Position numbers and translations under genes: made by a program. The notes under the pieces were generated by a model. It was not told the origin of the DNA and made no database searches. It worked only from the letters and a program-made list of their open reading frames with translations. A stretch of 64,000 nt of DNA from Zasmidium citrigriseum. Its lineage: Eukaryota > Ascomycota > Dothideomycetes > Mycosphaerellales > Mycosphaerellaceae. Where the stretch lies: NCBI GenBank assembly GCA_002786025.1, contig NHNW01000003.1:62001-126000 (forward strand), read 5' to 3'. Below, piece after piece: positions 41,473-52,655 of the stretch (positions within the stretch are counted from its first letter, which is position 1; each line of letters starts with the position of its first letter).

Positions 41473-43974
41473 TCACTCGGTGCCGTTGGTCTGCGCATCG
41501 CCGAATCGTCTGCCGTACATGCCCAGTGCCTTAATCGGGAAGATGAACTTGTAGTTGGGATATGAGATCATGCTGTGAAGCACTGCGTCAGCGTGGCGAA
41601 CAAAAAGCATGCGTCTGTACAGGGCAGTCTCACCAACTCTTGTTGAACACGCCTTCGATGCCCTCCTGTAGCCATTCACCGTTCGGCTGCTGCCTGTGCA
41701 TCAACAGCCGGATCGCGCGTTCGATAGGCTCTTTCTCGGGATACTGCGCCTCGAGCAACGCGATGATAACCTGTCAAAGGTCAGCCACAAGACGCCACCA
41801 TCATCGCCGCACACGAGCACTCACCCAGGCCGTCTGTACCACTTGTGAGCCGTCTGGATGAGGACACCAGACGCTCGTCTCGCAGCTCTTGTACGATTCG
41901 CCCCAGCCGCCGTCCTCGTTCTGCCGATCCAAGAAGAACTGGCATGCCCTTCCGACCCTCTCGCTGTTTTCGTGTGTCTCACCTTGGGTAGCAAGACTCT
42001 CCAGCGCGAACATGCCCGCGTATGTGAAGCAGATACCCCAGCTGCCATACCACGAGCCATCCGCCCTTTGATTCGTCCGAATCCACTGCACTGCCCGAGT
42101 GATGAATCTTCGGATTTCGTCGGTGCGGTAGTCTGGATACTTCTGGTTGAAGAGGTGGAGGGTCGTAACACACGCCGTGGTGCATTCGGGGTAGTCGTAT
42201 TCGATCATGATCCGGCCAAAGACTTCCGCAGCGTTCAGCAACTCGAGATGTTCACTGCCTCTGGTGGGCTCGTACGAGCTGCACGCTCCATCGGAGTTCT
42301 GCATCGTTAGGAGAATATCAACTGCCCATTTCAGCCTCTGATCATCCAGCAGCTCGGGAAAGAGGCTCTTCGATGGGTTCTTCGGGTCAGGCAGGGTCTG
42401 CAACATGAGGACCGATTTCAAGGCTTCAGCTGTGCAATCCGATACAGTGTAGCCCTGCATCTGGTTGCTAAATCCCCAGGCTCCACGTCTGGCATGACGA
42501 TAGCCCATCTCAGGACACGTCGCCTGGGTTGGCGGGTCTGAGTAGGCTGGTGATCCTTCGTAACCCACGGGATGCTCCAGGATTTGTTGGTCCTCAAGGA
42601 ACTCCAAGGCCTTAACGAGTGTCTTGTGGTGTTCAGGCTTAGCTGACAACCCAGCAGCCATCACAGCCTGGATTGCGAATGCCGTGTCCCAGTTCTGGAC
42701 GCCATTGGTGCCATTGGCCATCATGCCATCTTTTGAAACCCAGAAGTAGTCCGCTAAACGGTCCACATGCTTGCGGACTATCTTTGAATTGGGGCCGTAC
42801 TGGATGAAGCACACAAGAGTGTTCATAGGCGCATTGACAGGAGCCAGGCAAGCATGGTCAGTATTCGCGTCCTCCATCTGTATAATTTCCCATACCCAGT
42901 CCTCAGCCCTCTTGATGAGAGCGTCGCACCGTAGGAATGGGATCCAGATGAAGACTAGCAGCCAGTTGATCAAATTCAGGAGCCAGGACTTGGGATGATA
43001 ATTGTCTGCCGGACTAATCGCATTGCGATATTTGGAGAAGCGAATCTCATCGTAAGGCATTGGGAACAGCTCCTGTCGCAGTTCTCGGATCAAGGGATCA
43101 GAGTCGGCTCGGGGGTAAGTCCATTTCTTTGACCACACGAAGCTCATTGGCAAGAACACCATCCGCATATGAATCCACCACCTCCATGGAGAGATTGGAG
43201 TCCAGTCTGGTAGCAGCCAAAGCTCAGGCGGAACGGGATTGACGATATCCCACTGCGTCACACCGAGTACGGACAACCAGAATTTGGCCCAGTGCGGTCC
43301 ATTCACTGCGCCTCCCAAATCCATAAGACAGCTCCGTGCTTGCTGCATTCGAGGGTGATCCGCCGGCACTCCAAGTAGACGCAGAGTTGTATAGTTCATC
43401 GCAGTTCCGAAAACTGAAGAGTCTGCTTCGATGTGCAGACCCCATCCGCCATCGCCACCATTCTTCTTTCCGACGTTCTGCATGTTGAACAAGTAGCGAA
43501 TGATCTCGGTCTGCTCTGGCTGAGACATGGGCATTTCCATAACGTATCGCGTGATGATGAGTCCAGGAAGCAAAAACATTGGGCCGCCATATTCGCAACC
43601 CCAATTGCCAGGTTCCAATTGCAGTTGCGAGAAGAACTTGAGTCCATTTTCTGCAGATTCTAGAGGTGTCCGTGGTTTGGGTAGATCCGGTAGCTCCTGA
43701 AAAGCAAGTCAGCACCATGGACATGGATCAAGTCAGATCTCTTGTAGGGCAGAAGAATCCCTACCGTATCAAGGCCAAGGTGGTATTTGTCGGCGGTGGT
43801 CATGGGCCATTGTTTAAGTTCTTCGTCAGATTGCAAATAGTGCCAGGTTTGGCGTCCTCTATCGTCTTTCAACCTCCATCTGGTGAGATCTGTCGTCGGA
43901 ATGGTAGAGTGGCCATTGGCGTGGCCGTTCGCGTGACCGTTGGGAGCGTCTGGCTCCCTCTTTCGCACCGCCAT
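41473..43974 (-). CDS. erg7: Lanosterol synthase (oxidosqualene cyclase)
   Basis: Four exons, 43765-43974, 41825-43696, 41634-41770 and 41473-41572, give 772 residues. It cyclises 2,3-oxidosqualene to lanosterol, the first cyclic step of ergosterol synthesis, at the ER or lipid droplets. The catalytic motif [10 protein letters not shown] supplies the protonating aspartate (about Asp490). QW repeats are visible ([54 protein letters not shown]), as is [19 protein letters not shown]. The last join reads [23 protein letters not shown], typical of the family. The N-terminus carries a [11 protein letters not shown] stretch not shared by yeast Erg7. The introns are 68, 54 and 61 nt. It shares a 282-base upstream region with yar1. 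Confidence 0.96.
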
Positions 43975-44256
43975 CTCGCAGGCGTTCTGTAGAAACAGTG
44001 AGTGCTATCTGGGGCTCATCAGGCTGCTTAACTTAGTAAAAGAACGAACGGCAGTGGACGGCGGTCAAGTGGTACGATGTCTGGGCGCCAGTTCGTTCTC
44101 GTTCGTCGAAAGGGTCCAGTCCTGCAGGAACAAGATCTGGGGCGTTTTAGACTTTGCGCTAAAATGTCAAGGATTCGACGTCACTTTTTTCGACCGCACA
44201 TGAATCTTTACGGCTTGTCATCCCACCATCAAAGAGACCAAGAGCGACCGTCCACC

Positions 44257-44871
44257 ATGCATTCGACCGCATCTCCCAGCCTCACATTCGATGAGATCGA
44301 TGACTTGCTCTACTTCACTCGTGCCAACGAGACGCAGGATCTTCAACAGACCATCACTGAGCTCGCTCAAAAATATGGGTGCACTCCAAAGGTCATCCTA
44401 GAGGCCGCAGTCGATCCAGAGAGTAAGAACTCGGTGCTTCACTACTGCTCAGCAAATGGCTTTGCGGAACTTCTACCGACGCTGTTGGCGAAGTTGAAGG
44501 AGGCGGAGGGATCAGCGGCTGCCGTGGCTTCGCCGCTCATCAATCACCAGAACAAGGAGGGAAACACGCCGCTGCACTGGGCCGCATACAATGGACATCT
44601 TGCTGTTGTGAAATTGTTGGTGGAGGCTGGCGCAGATATGTGGGTGAAGAATGCGGCCGGACATTTGGCGATGTTCGAGGCAGAGAGGGCAGACAAGAGC
44701 GAGGTGGTGCAATATCTTCTGGAGGCTGGTGGTAAAGAGGTCGAGAACGGTGGTGTAGAGAAGCAGCCGACGGAAGAGGATGTGGTTGAGGTGGAAGAAG
44801 GTGAGGCAGGCAGCAGTGCGGCGGCGAGCGGAGGTGTGAATCTGGATGCTAGAGAGGGAGCCTCGCGATAG
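44257..44871 (+). CDS. yar1: Yar1-like ankyrin-repeat protein
   Basis: Single exon, 204 residues, starting at ATG 44257 (CCACCATGC context); an upstream in-frame ATG exists at 44201 but lies in weaker context. Ankyrin repeats span about residues 50-150: SVLHYCSANGFAELLPTLLAKL, then GNTPLHWAAYNGHLAVVKLLVEAGAD, then AAGHLAMFEAERADKSEVVQYLLEAG. An acidic tail follows (TEEDVVEVEEGEAG). Length, repeat number and acidic tail match yeast Yar1, the dedicated chaperone that keeps ribosomal protein Rps3 soluble before import and 40S assembly. It is divergent from erg7. Confidence 0.8.
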   Translation: MHSTASPSLTFDEIDDLLYFTRANETQDLQQTITELAQKYGCTPKVILEAAVDPESKNSVLHYCSANGFAELLPTLLAKLKEAEGSAAAVASPLINHQNKEGNTPLHWAAYNGHLAVVKLLVEAGADMWVKNAAGHLAMFEAERADKSEVVQYLLEAGGKEVENGGVEKQPTEEDVVEVEEGEAGSSAAASGGVNLDAREGASR

Positions 44872-45230
44872 GATGGGGGCTAGGATGTCGAAGTCATGGC
44901 CTGAGGAATTGGGGCGCTGGTAGATGTGACGAATACGTGTCGCTTGTGGGCGCAGAGAGTACACCCGAGGAATGGCGGTCTATGAAATGAAACCTTGAAC
45001 TTGGATCGGAAACCCGACCACGCGAACGAGTGAATGATCTGGACGATGGAGTCATAACGGGTGTTGCCGCTCAAAACGCGGGTGCGCCTTTACTTAAAGC
45101 TTGCAGGTGCCCCACCAATCTCGAACTCGCTTCGCACTTACCTTCACAACCACTCGACACAACTGCCCTCTACCTCCAAAAACCTCAGCGCCAGCTGTTC
45201 AGCGACTCCCCACAAGGCGCCTCAAAGAAG
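44872..45230. other. Intergenic, nothing recognised
   Basis: 359 bases between yar1 and the next plus-strand gene. CT- and AC-rich before the ATG, otherwise featureless. Confidence 0.5.
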
Positions 45231-46091
45231 ATGACTTCCGACAACCCACCAGCAGCCACCGAGGGTGACTCGAGCGCGACACAACAGCCATGTTTCTTTT
45301 TCAAGCCACCACCCGAGATCCGCGTGCGCATCTACGAGTTCGCCTTCTCGCCTGACACCGATGACGACCCAGTCAAAGATGGCAGGCACCAGCATGGCAG
45401 CGACTGTTCGAAGTTCTCTTGCGTGACTCGCGAAACCTGGCACACTCGCAGCGCACTTCTGCAAGTCTGCCAGCTCATTCGGAAAGAAGCCATGCCCATC
45501 TTCTACAAAGACAGCACCTTCCATCTTCGTATCAACAAGAGGAACTACATCGAGGCTGTGGATTGGTTAGAAGAAGTTGGCAAGGAGCAGACCAAACTGA
45601 TTCCGAGGCTTCTCGTTTCCTGGGAACCGACTGAGAAAGTTCGGAGACAGATCATCACACTCAGACGCGCTGAACAGCAAGAAGCCCAGTCCCGTCGCTA
45701 CCGCCGCATGCTGGCGCGACGCTCAATGCTGCGGGCCTTTGATACTCGTCCGCTAGGTAGAGGACGCCCTCCCTCGCCTTCGTCGCCTCCCGAAAGCACT
45801 GTGGACTGGAGGTACTTTCAGCAGCTTCTCGATCTGCGATCTAGTGAGTCTGCTGTCAACAGAGGAGTTAGCGAGGCTTTTGGCCGGGAAATCCTCACAT
45901 CGGGAATACGTCCTGATGCCGCGATACTCGAACATTTCGACCCTCGAGACTACCACAATTCCGCAAGCTCTATACTCGGGGATCCTGAACTTGACGAATT
46001 GGGGGAGGATTTCATGAGAAACCTCAAGTGGGTCATTTTCGGTATAAGCAAAAGCGAGTACGAGAATGCTGTCGATGACGACGAGGAGTGA
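45231..46091 (+). CDS. 2EXR/F-box-like protein
   Basis: Single exon, 286 residues, ATG at 45231 (the frame is open further up, but this is the first good ATG). The module CFFFKPPPEIRVRIYEFAF, then SALLQVCQLIRKEAMPIFYKDSTFHL, is the same type as in the tandem pair at 27-29 kb, but with an inserted His/Cys segment (DGRHQHGSDCSKFSC) between the two halves. A basic, Arg-rich region follows (LRRAEQQEAQSRRYRRMLARRS), then a Ser/Pro linker and an acidic C-terminus (ENAVDDDEE). It is a member of a large fungal family without a defined biochemical role. Confidence 0.72.
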   Translation: MTSDNPPAATEGDSSATQQPCFFFKPPPEIRVRIYEFAFSPDTDDDPVKDGRHQHGSDCSKFSCVTRETWHTRSALLQVCQLIRKEAMPIFYKDSTFHLRINKRNYIEAVDWLEEVGKEQTKLIPRLLVSWEPTEKVRRQIITLRRAEQQEAQSRRYRRMLARRSMLRAFDTRPLGRGRPPSPSSPPESTVDWRYFQQLLDLRSSESAVNRGVSEAFGREILTSGIRPDAAILEHFDPRDYHNSASSILGDPELDELGEDFMRNLKWVIFGISKSEYENAVDDDEE

Positions 46092-46964
46092 TTTCAAGAC
46101 GCTTGGCTCAAATGCGAATCTGTGGCGTGCAGACGTCTTTGCGAGACTCCGAACGGCTTTGGACTTCGCAGCAGGTGTGTAATTGCTTCGGGTGTGTGGC
46201 GATGGTTTGAGACTCACGCTGGCGGGCAGCGTGTTCATGTAAGAAGAACGAGGAGGAAATTGCGCATCAATCGGCGCTTCTCGAGCGGTACGGATCCATC
46301 AGAAAAAGCCTGTCGGCCTTGAGTGCTTACCCCAGCTGCGTCCATCACAGCCAAGACTACTGACACAGAGTCTTTCTTTGCAGAAACGGAGGAACCACGC
46401 GGTCTTTACAGTATTTTACGTGTGGTATGTCAGTCACACCGAAAGAACGAATGTCAGCAAGTCCTCCCGATTTCAACGAACGAACAAGTTGCTCGCTTCG
46501 CTCGAGCAATCCATCTACAGACTTCGCCCGCAATGTTCGTGCCTTTGCGTCTTAAATATCTCCCCTTGCTTGGTGTATGAATGACTCGTCCTCCGACAGC
46601 ATGGATCCTGCAAGATGAACTTATTAAGAGGCGTGGTGGACACTGCCGGTTTGCTCCATTTGGCGCACGGTCAGAAGATCTGTGAGTGGTCGTCCATCGG
46701 ACAATTCATCTACGGCAACTATCTTTAGGGCTGCGGCAGGTGCCTTTTTCAAAAGACCAATCAATGTCTGAAGGATCACGCCAGAAGGCTTAGGCGCAAA
46801 GCTTCTGCTCAGCTTCACCAGCTGGGTTCGCTGTTGTAACGGTCGATCAACGACCCGTTTGGGATGCCGCTCATCTGCCACATGGTTTGCCAGCGAAATG
46901 CCCATCTTTCAGCTGAGTCCCTCTTCCTTCTCTTCTCGTCCCTTTCGTATTCCTGTCTGTCATT
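46092..46964. other. Intergenic, no gene supported
   Basis: 873 bases upstream of the membrane lectin-like gene. Small frames on both strands have no recognisable features. The last 60 bases are TCTTC-rich leader. Confidence 0.45.
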
Positions 46965-48572
46965 ATGGCGTCCAACGAAGTCAACCGCGATGCTGAAGGC
47001 CTCCAGGCTGTGGAACAAAACAACTACCCAGAAGTAGTACCTGGACAGCACCATCTGGGAAATTCGCTCGGACGACAGTCGTCCCTCAGCCGACCTGAGG
47101 CTTACACGCCGGCGCAACCTCAAGGACAACAGGAGAAACAGAACGCCTACCCATATGCAGCATCATACGCTCCAGAGTCGCGAGGGAACTCCGATTATCA
47201 GAGTCCTGCTCCTCCACAATATGCACAGGACTATCCCTCGAAAGCAGCAGAATCGCAGGAGAAGTCAAGGGAGGAGCGGCGGATACTGGGCATGCGCAAG
47301 AAGGTCTTCATTTGGGTGGCAGCCATTGTTGCGTTCATCGTGGTGCTCGCTGTAGTCCTTGGGGCTGTTCTTGGCACCGTCTTGAACAACGGGTAAGTGC
47401 TCATACTTGAGGATGTAGTGTGGGCTGGTCTAATGTTTGCGACAGCTCATCCAGCAACCAAAACACTGGCTCTGGCAATAACAATGGTGCCAATAATGGC
47501 AACAATGCGAATGGAAACGGTGGCAATGGCAACGGGAACAACAACGCACGGTTTCACGCAAAGGATAAGAGTGGCATGGCGATGTTGAGTCCCTCTGGAC
47601 AGTCTTCCTTTTTCGCATACTACGTGGATGACTCCGGAGCGATCATCGAAGTCGAGTATCCCAATGGAAACTGGAATCAGGATCATGACAGTCCGCCGAA
47701 GACCACGAACATCACCTCAATCGCCAGTGGTGCTGATTCTCCGATCGCTGCCATTTCGTACACGCTACAAGGTAACACACAATACGTAAGTTAGACTTGC
47801 AGGAATCGAAAGCGGCCAAGCTAACGATACGCAGCGTCAGATCTTCTTCTTCGACAGCAATGGCCTTGTCTCTACAAGTAACACGACTGGCAATGGCAAT
47901 TGGTCGACGCCATACACACCTGTCTCTGATCAATCGTCCCAACCGAACACGATGTCTCTTGCCGCCTGCGCAGACACCAACAGCAACGCCCTGAACGGTA
48001 TCCGAGTGTACTTTGGCTCGTCGAACCAACTGATCCAAGAGATCGGCATGGACTTCTCTGAATCATCTGACTACCCCATCTGGCACGTCTGGGCAAACTT
48101 CCCTGGATCTGATGCAACAGCTGGTGTGGGATGTGCCATCGTTGACAACCACAACCACATGTACTTGCGTAACTCGACGACAAGCCGCTTGCAGCAGTGG
48201 ACGTGGGACTACATCAACATCTCGACCTGGATGATCGGAGCCAACTCTTCTGCGGACAATGGTGTTGCTGAGGGCGGTTCGATCGCCGTTACAAGCGACG
48301 CTCAGAACACCGATTACATCTTCTACCAAGACACAAACAAGCAGGCAGTTCTGGCGGAGTACTCTGGATCCGGCCCGAACATCGCAGATCCGATTACGAG
48401 CGTCAACTCCATCGACGCAGCACCAGTGGGCTATACTTTGGCAGCTACGTGGGCGAATGGAGCGGTCGTACTGAACCAGAACAGCACGACCCCAGCTGAG
48501 CTCTTGTTCTCGTCTGTCAAACGGAACGGCGATTCGCAGGGGTACACCACACAAACCGGCAAGAATTCATGA
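46965..48572 (+). CDS. Type II membrane protein with fucose-lectin-like beta-propeller
   Basis: Exons 46965-47392, 47446-47785 and 47835-48572 give 501 residues. A ~110-residue Pro/Gln/Tyr-rich cytoplasmic N-terminus is followed by a basic stop (MRKKVF) and one transmembrane helix (IWVAAIVAFIVVLAVVLGAVLGTVL). Then comes an Asn/Gly-rich spacer (residues about 145-175), and finally a ~320-residue ectodomain of repeating beta units (SSFFAYYVDDSGAIIEVEY, QIFFFDSNGLVSTSN, GIRVYFGSSNQLIQEIGMD, DYIFYQDTNKQAVLAEYSG). Spacing and motifs resemble fungal fucose-specific lectins (six-bladed propeller). The spacer probably lifts the lectin domain from the membrane into the wall. Many N-glycosylation sites fit an extracellular domain. 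The ligand is not known. Confidence 0.75.
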
Positions 48573-49200
48573 GTTCCTGAGCATTTCAGCATATGATCAG
48601 CGTGGAGTTCGGGCAAGAGCATGAGATTAGTGACTTACGAGGAAGAACAGGACTTTGACAACTGTACATAAAGAAACGATACGAAATGCATGCATAAGTC
48701 AACATCGGCCGCCCTTTTGGTCAACCCATTGCACACCAGGCAAACGACTAGAAGGACCACTGCCTTGGTAGGAGCTAGTCCAGTGAAACGTATGGACGTA
48801 TTCGCCAAAAGAATCCGAGAAGCCTTGCCAAGAGTGCTAAAAGACCAGACCACAACTCCCGACATCAGCAGACGACCCAGCGAAAGTAGGCGCACTGCAA
48901 TCATTTATTCCACGCCTAGTTCGGTACCAAATCCACGGCACGTGGCGCTATAGTCGTTTGGCACCCCTGTCCAGCCCCGGCAAATTTGCGCTGTAGGCGT
49001 TTCAGCAGCAGACCAAGCGAGCCGGCCTCTCTATTTCAATCAACTTCACGTCGTCTAGGGAAGCGTTCGAGACCGCTATACTAAGAGAGATGAAAGTTGA
49101 AATAGAGAGCCTGCCCAGCGAAGGCGGGCGAAGGGTATAGTGAATACTTCTTTTTCTCACTTTCTAACCCCAGTCATTCGTTTCAATTCTTTCGAGCAAG
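48573..49200. other. Intergenic with an inverted repeat
   Basis: 628 bases between two plus-strand genes. Apart from the inverted repeat listed separately at 49027-49109, no feature is recognised. The downstream half is the promoter and leader of the secreted protein at 49201. Confidence 0.5.
49027..49109. repeat. Inverted repeat 92 bases before a secreted-protein gene
   Basis: CTCTCTATTTCAA at 49027-49039 and TTGAAATAGAGAG at 49097-49109 are exact 13-base reverse complements, 57 bases apart. Flanking bases extend the match imperfectly (GGC/GCC outside, CAACTTCA against TGAAAGTTG inside). It could be a transcript hairpin, a pair of regulator sites or the remains of a small inverted-repeat element. 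Confidence 0.7.
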
Positions 49201-50649
49201 ATGGCAGCGAGACTCCTGTCTTTGGTCGCTTCGACTGCAGCGCTGGCCGCTGCAGCTCAGCCTTCTTTGAAGATGAAGACTTTCGTCGATTCTCTGGAGC
49301 TTGGATCGAGTTTCAATCCGGTCATGGAGGCGTACTGGACCGGTCTTCCTCACCATCGCCGAACTCCTTTTGCTGTCTCCCCGGATGGCAAGACTGGATA
49401 CTTGGCGTACCTCGACAGCAGCGGCTCCGGTGTTCATGTTCAGCAGGTTGATCCTTCGACAATGGCCGCCAAGGGCACTCCTGTGACGATTGCGAATGTG
49501 AAGGAGGCGGGTGGTCTGGTTGCGCACAATGATGGGTTTGCTCTCCTCGGTAATGAGCCTATCGCAACCACTGTCGCCAATGCGCCTCCTGGCAATACCC
49601 CTGTGCCAGCAATCTACAAATACGCCTCCGGCGAACAGCAGTGGAAGACCTTCGTTGCTGGCCCTGGTGTCCACGAAGCAGATGGCTTGTCCATGGCTCC
49701 AGACATGAACGGCGATCTGGTCTATTCCGAGGAGGCGGATCTTTATGGTGCGTACTTTGTTGTCACCGACTACTCTGGAGACGCCACTGGACATTTCGGC
49801 GACAGCATCCAGTACGTGAACTCGAACGGTACTCTGGAGACGATCGAAGGTGCCTCCAGCTCCTGGGGCTGCTCTCACAACACCGGTATCGCCTTCGAAG
49901 CCGCCGATGAAGCTCCATTCGCAAGCATCTGTGCTGAAGACCAAGGCGCTATCTGGATGAACACCGGTGCGACTGGCATGATGAACAATGGCGTGAAGGT
50001 CTCGAACGAGAACACCACCAACGGTGCAGGAGGTGAGGCCATGGGTGGCATGTCCGGCTCTTACTCTGGCCTCGCTCGCTTCGTCAACTCAACGAACTAC
50101 ATCTTCACCTGGGTCTCGAGAGGTGCTGTCGATCTTGCTGAGAACACCTGGATGGGTGAGGGCTACACCAACTGCCAGAACCGCACCAGCGGTCGTCGTG
50201 TCGCCATGGCTATGTTCGATGACAAGAAGACTAAGGCCGTCGCTCAAGCCTCCTCAGAAGTTGGCGCCGCCAGTGGAGATAGTCAAGTCAACTGGATCAC
50301 GAAGGAAATTGGTCCAGACCGCAGCAATGCTCACGTCGCTGTCTTCGATGACACATACGCCCTCATCTCCTGGGAAGAGATCGCCGAGCCAAGCTGCGAC
50401 TTCATCGCCATGGGTTGCAGTGGGACTTTCACCGGCTCCTACTTCCAGCTCGTCAACACTTCCGGCCGTAAGATTGGACAACCGATCAAGAGTAACAACA
50501 CGTATGTTGCCGGCGATATGGTTACGATGAATGACGGTCGGATCTGCTGGCCATACGTCAATATGGAGTGGAGATTGGACGCACCAGTGATGAGCCTCGA
50601 TGTTTCGGACACGAAGAAGATGAGCTTTGCTTGTATGAGTCTTGTGTAA
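49201..50649 (+). CDS. Secreted protein of unknown function, propeller-like
   Basis: Single exon, 482 residues. A signal peptide (ARLLSLVASTAALAAAAQ) is followed by a long beta-rich domain with recurring motifs such as RTPFAVSPDGKTGYLAYLD, GGLVAHNDGFALLG, VHEADGLSMAPDMNGDLVYSEE, GAYFVVTDYSG, SGLARFVNSTNYIFTWVSRG and NAHVAVFDDTYALISWEE. These look like blades of a beta-propeller. Cysteines are few but paired (WGCSHN/SICAED, SCDFIAMGCSG), and several N-glycosylation sites are present. The composition and lack of introns fit a highly expressed extracellular protein. I do not recognise a named family or catalytic residues, and give no function. Confidence 0.8.
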   Translation: MAARLLSLVASTAALAAAAQPSLKMKTFVDSLELGSSFNPVMEAYWTGLPHHRRTPFAVSPDGKTGYLAYLDSSGSGVHVQQVDPSTMAAKGTPVTIANVKEAGGLVAHNDGFALLGNEPIATTVANAPPGNTPVPAIYKYASGEQQWKTFVAGPGVHEADGLSMAPDMNGDLVYSEEADLYGAYFVVTDYSGDATGHFGDSIQYVNSNGTLETIEGASSSWGCSHNTGIAFEAADEAPFASICAEDQGAIWMNTGATGMMNNGVKVSNENTTNGAGGEAMGGMSGSYSGLARFVNSTNYIFTWVSRGAVDLAENTWMGEGYTNCQNRTSGRRVAMAMFDDKKTKAVAQASSEVGAASGDSQVNWITKEIGPDRSNAHVAVFDDTYALISWEEIAEPSCDFIAMGCSGTFTGSYFQLVNTSGRKIGQPIKSNNTYVAGDMVTMNDGRICWPYVNMEWRLDAPVMSLDVSDTKKMSFACMSLV

Positions 50650-50971
50650 CAGGAAGTCGTAAGATATTGACTAAAGGTGTCGTTGTGGTTCGGCCTTTGC
50701 GGTTTACCCGGTACGATTCGGCCGTGGCGGAGGCATGCCTGCCACAAGAGAACATGTAAATAGCCCAGTATGTATCTTTGCCAGCGTAAAAAATCGTCAG
50801 TCAGCTTACGATGCACATCAGTGAAGTATAAACGAGATATCATCTGCGCCCTGTACAAAGTGGGAGGACACCTTATCTCCAGCGGCAGCAGCATCCTCAA
50901 CCCCACTGCTCTGCTCTTGCCATCCGTCTAAAGCCGACAAATAACTCTTCTTCATCTTTTCAACAGCAACC
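50650..50971. other. Intergenic, nothing recognised
   Basis: 322 bases between the secreted protein and the aminotransferase-like gene. It ends in a pyrimidine-rich leader with CAACAGCAACCATGG at the start codon. Confidence 0.5.
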
Positions 50972-52655
50972 ATGGCGGATGCAACTCCCAATCCGCCCAT
51001 ACCCGTCACAGTTGCTCGAGTGGCCGGGGCCGGGACGTTGTCGAATCGAGGCGCAGAGAATGCGAACGCACCGGATCACTGGGAAGGACTTGTGAACGCC
51101 CTCAACAATCCGTGGTCCAAGAAGAATCCCGATGGAACGTAAGAGCATCCTAAAGTATCTTTCTAGAGTCACCGTGCTGATGTGAAGCTATAGGATAATA
51201 CTAGGCATAGCAGAGAATGCACTGATGCACGACGAGCTCGAAGAGCACCTCAAGAAGAATGTGAGATTCCTCCCAGCCACTCAATTTCTGCAGACCAGGA
51301 TCCTAAACCTTAACAGTTCGACATCGACCGGGGAGAGCACTTCACCTATGGTCATGGATCTCAAGGCTCTCCAAGACTTCTCAAAGCACTTTCCGGATAC
51401 TTCAACGACCGCTTCAGGCCTTTGAAGCCAACCACTCCAAATGAGTTCCTCATCACTTCTGGCGTATCGGCCATGATCGATCACCTCACATGGTGTGTCT
51501 GTGACCCCGGGGAAGGGATCTTGTTTCCCATGCCCATATATACTGGTTTTGAGAACGATCTTCCTACGAGGGCGAGAGGGAAGCTTGTGCCAGTGCCTTT
51601 TGAGCGAGAAGATGGGAGCCATGTTCTGGACGACCTGTTCGATCCGGAAGCTAATGTGAGATGTTTCGAGCGGGCTTTACAGAAGAGTGAGAAACAGGGA
51701 GTCAAGATCAAAGCCGTCATGATCACGAAGTACGTCTCATGGGCGTCAAGATCATTGAACAATGCTGACTTTCTTTAGCCCGCACAATCCGCTTGGAAAG
51801 TGCTACGTATGTTGATATTCGACGGCATGCTAAAGAACCTGCTGACCATGCTACAGTCTGTCGAAGCTATCAAAGCCATAGCGTCGTTCTGTGAGAAGCA
51901 CGGAATCCACTATCTCTCAGACGAGATCTACGCCATGTCAGTCTTCGCAAACCCCGACTATCCTAAGGCAGAGCAGTTCACGTCAGTCCTCTCGATCGAC
52001 CTGGAAGGCATCATCAACCCTGATCTAGTACACGTACTCTACGGTGCCGCCAAAGACTTTTGTGCGAATGGTCTTCGTCTTGGTGCCTTCCACACTCGCA
52101 ATGCTGCGATGTCGAAGGCGATGATCAGCATATCGTAAGCAATCCAACCCAGACAACGAAGCTTGTGATCGTTGAATACTGACATTGAACAGCCTTTTCG
52201 GTTGGGTTCCATACATCGTTCAGGACATGTGGGCTCGCATTCTTGAAGCCAAGTCATTCCTCAATCATTACATCTCGGAGAATCAGAAGCGTCTGGCGAA
52301 GCATTACAAGATCTGCATCGATTTTCTCTCGGAACACAAGATCCCGTACTATCCTGGCGGGAATGCTGGCCTCTTCATTTGGGTTGACTTGCGAAGCTGG
52401 TTCGTTGGTGATTCGACAGACCTCAAAGCCTTGAAGTCGTCGTCTCCAAATAACTCTGAGTATCGAACCAAGGAGGCTCGTCTAAGCAAGACCTGGCTGA
52501 ACAATGGATTGATGGTTGCGAATGGATCTGCATTCTATACCGAGGAGCTTGGTTGGTTTCGAATCGTCTTCACAGCTGAAGAGGAGGGCCTTCGCCTCGG
52601 ATTACAAAGATTCATTAATGGGTTGCAGGAGTTGAAGCAGAAGGGGGAGCTCTAG
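50972..52655 (+). CDS. ACC synthase-like PLP-dependent aminotransferase (class I/II)
   Basis: Six exons, 50972-51138, 51194-51260, 51317-51729, 51779-51806, 51857-52134 and 52193-52655, give 471 residues. The five introns are 49-58 nt; one exon is only 28 nt. Features of 1-aminocyclopropane-1-carboxylate synthase and its fungal relatives: IILGIAENALMHDEL, YGHGSQGSPRLLKALSGYFND, SGVSAMIDHLTWCVCDPGE, MITNPHNPLGKCY (NPxNPxG), YLSDEIYAMSVF (the Asp and Tyr that hold PLP) and VLYGAAKDFCANGLRLGAF with the PLP-binding lysine. The segment reads YGAAKDF, where plant enzymes have YSLSKD. Fungal relatives are often aminotransferases or lyases in secondary metabolism; whether ethylene-precursor synthesis occurs cannot be told. 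Confidence 0.88.

Noticed and set aside
49183..49944. 253-codon minus-strand frame
   Set aside because: It is antisense to the secreted protein at 49201, which has a clear signal peptide.
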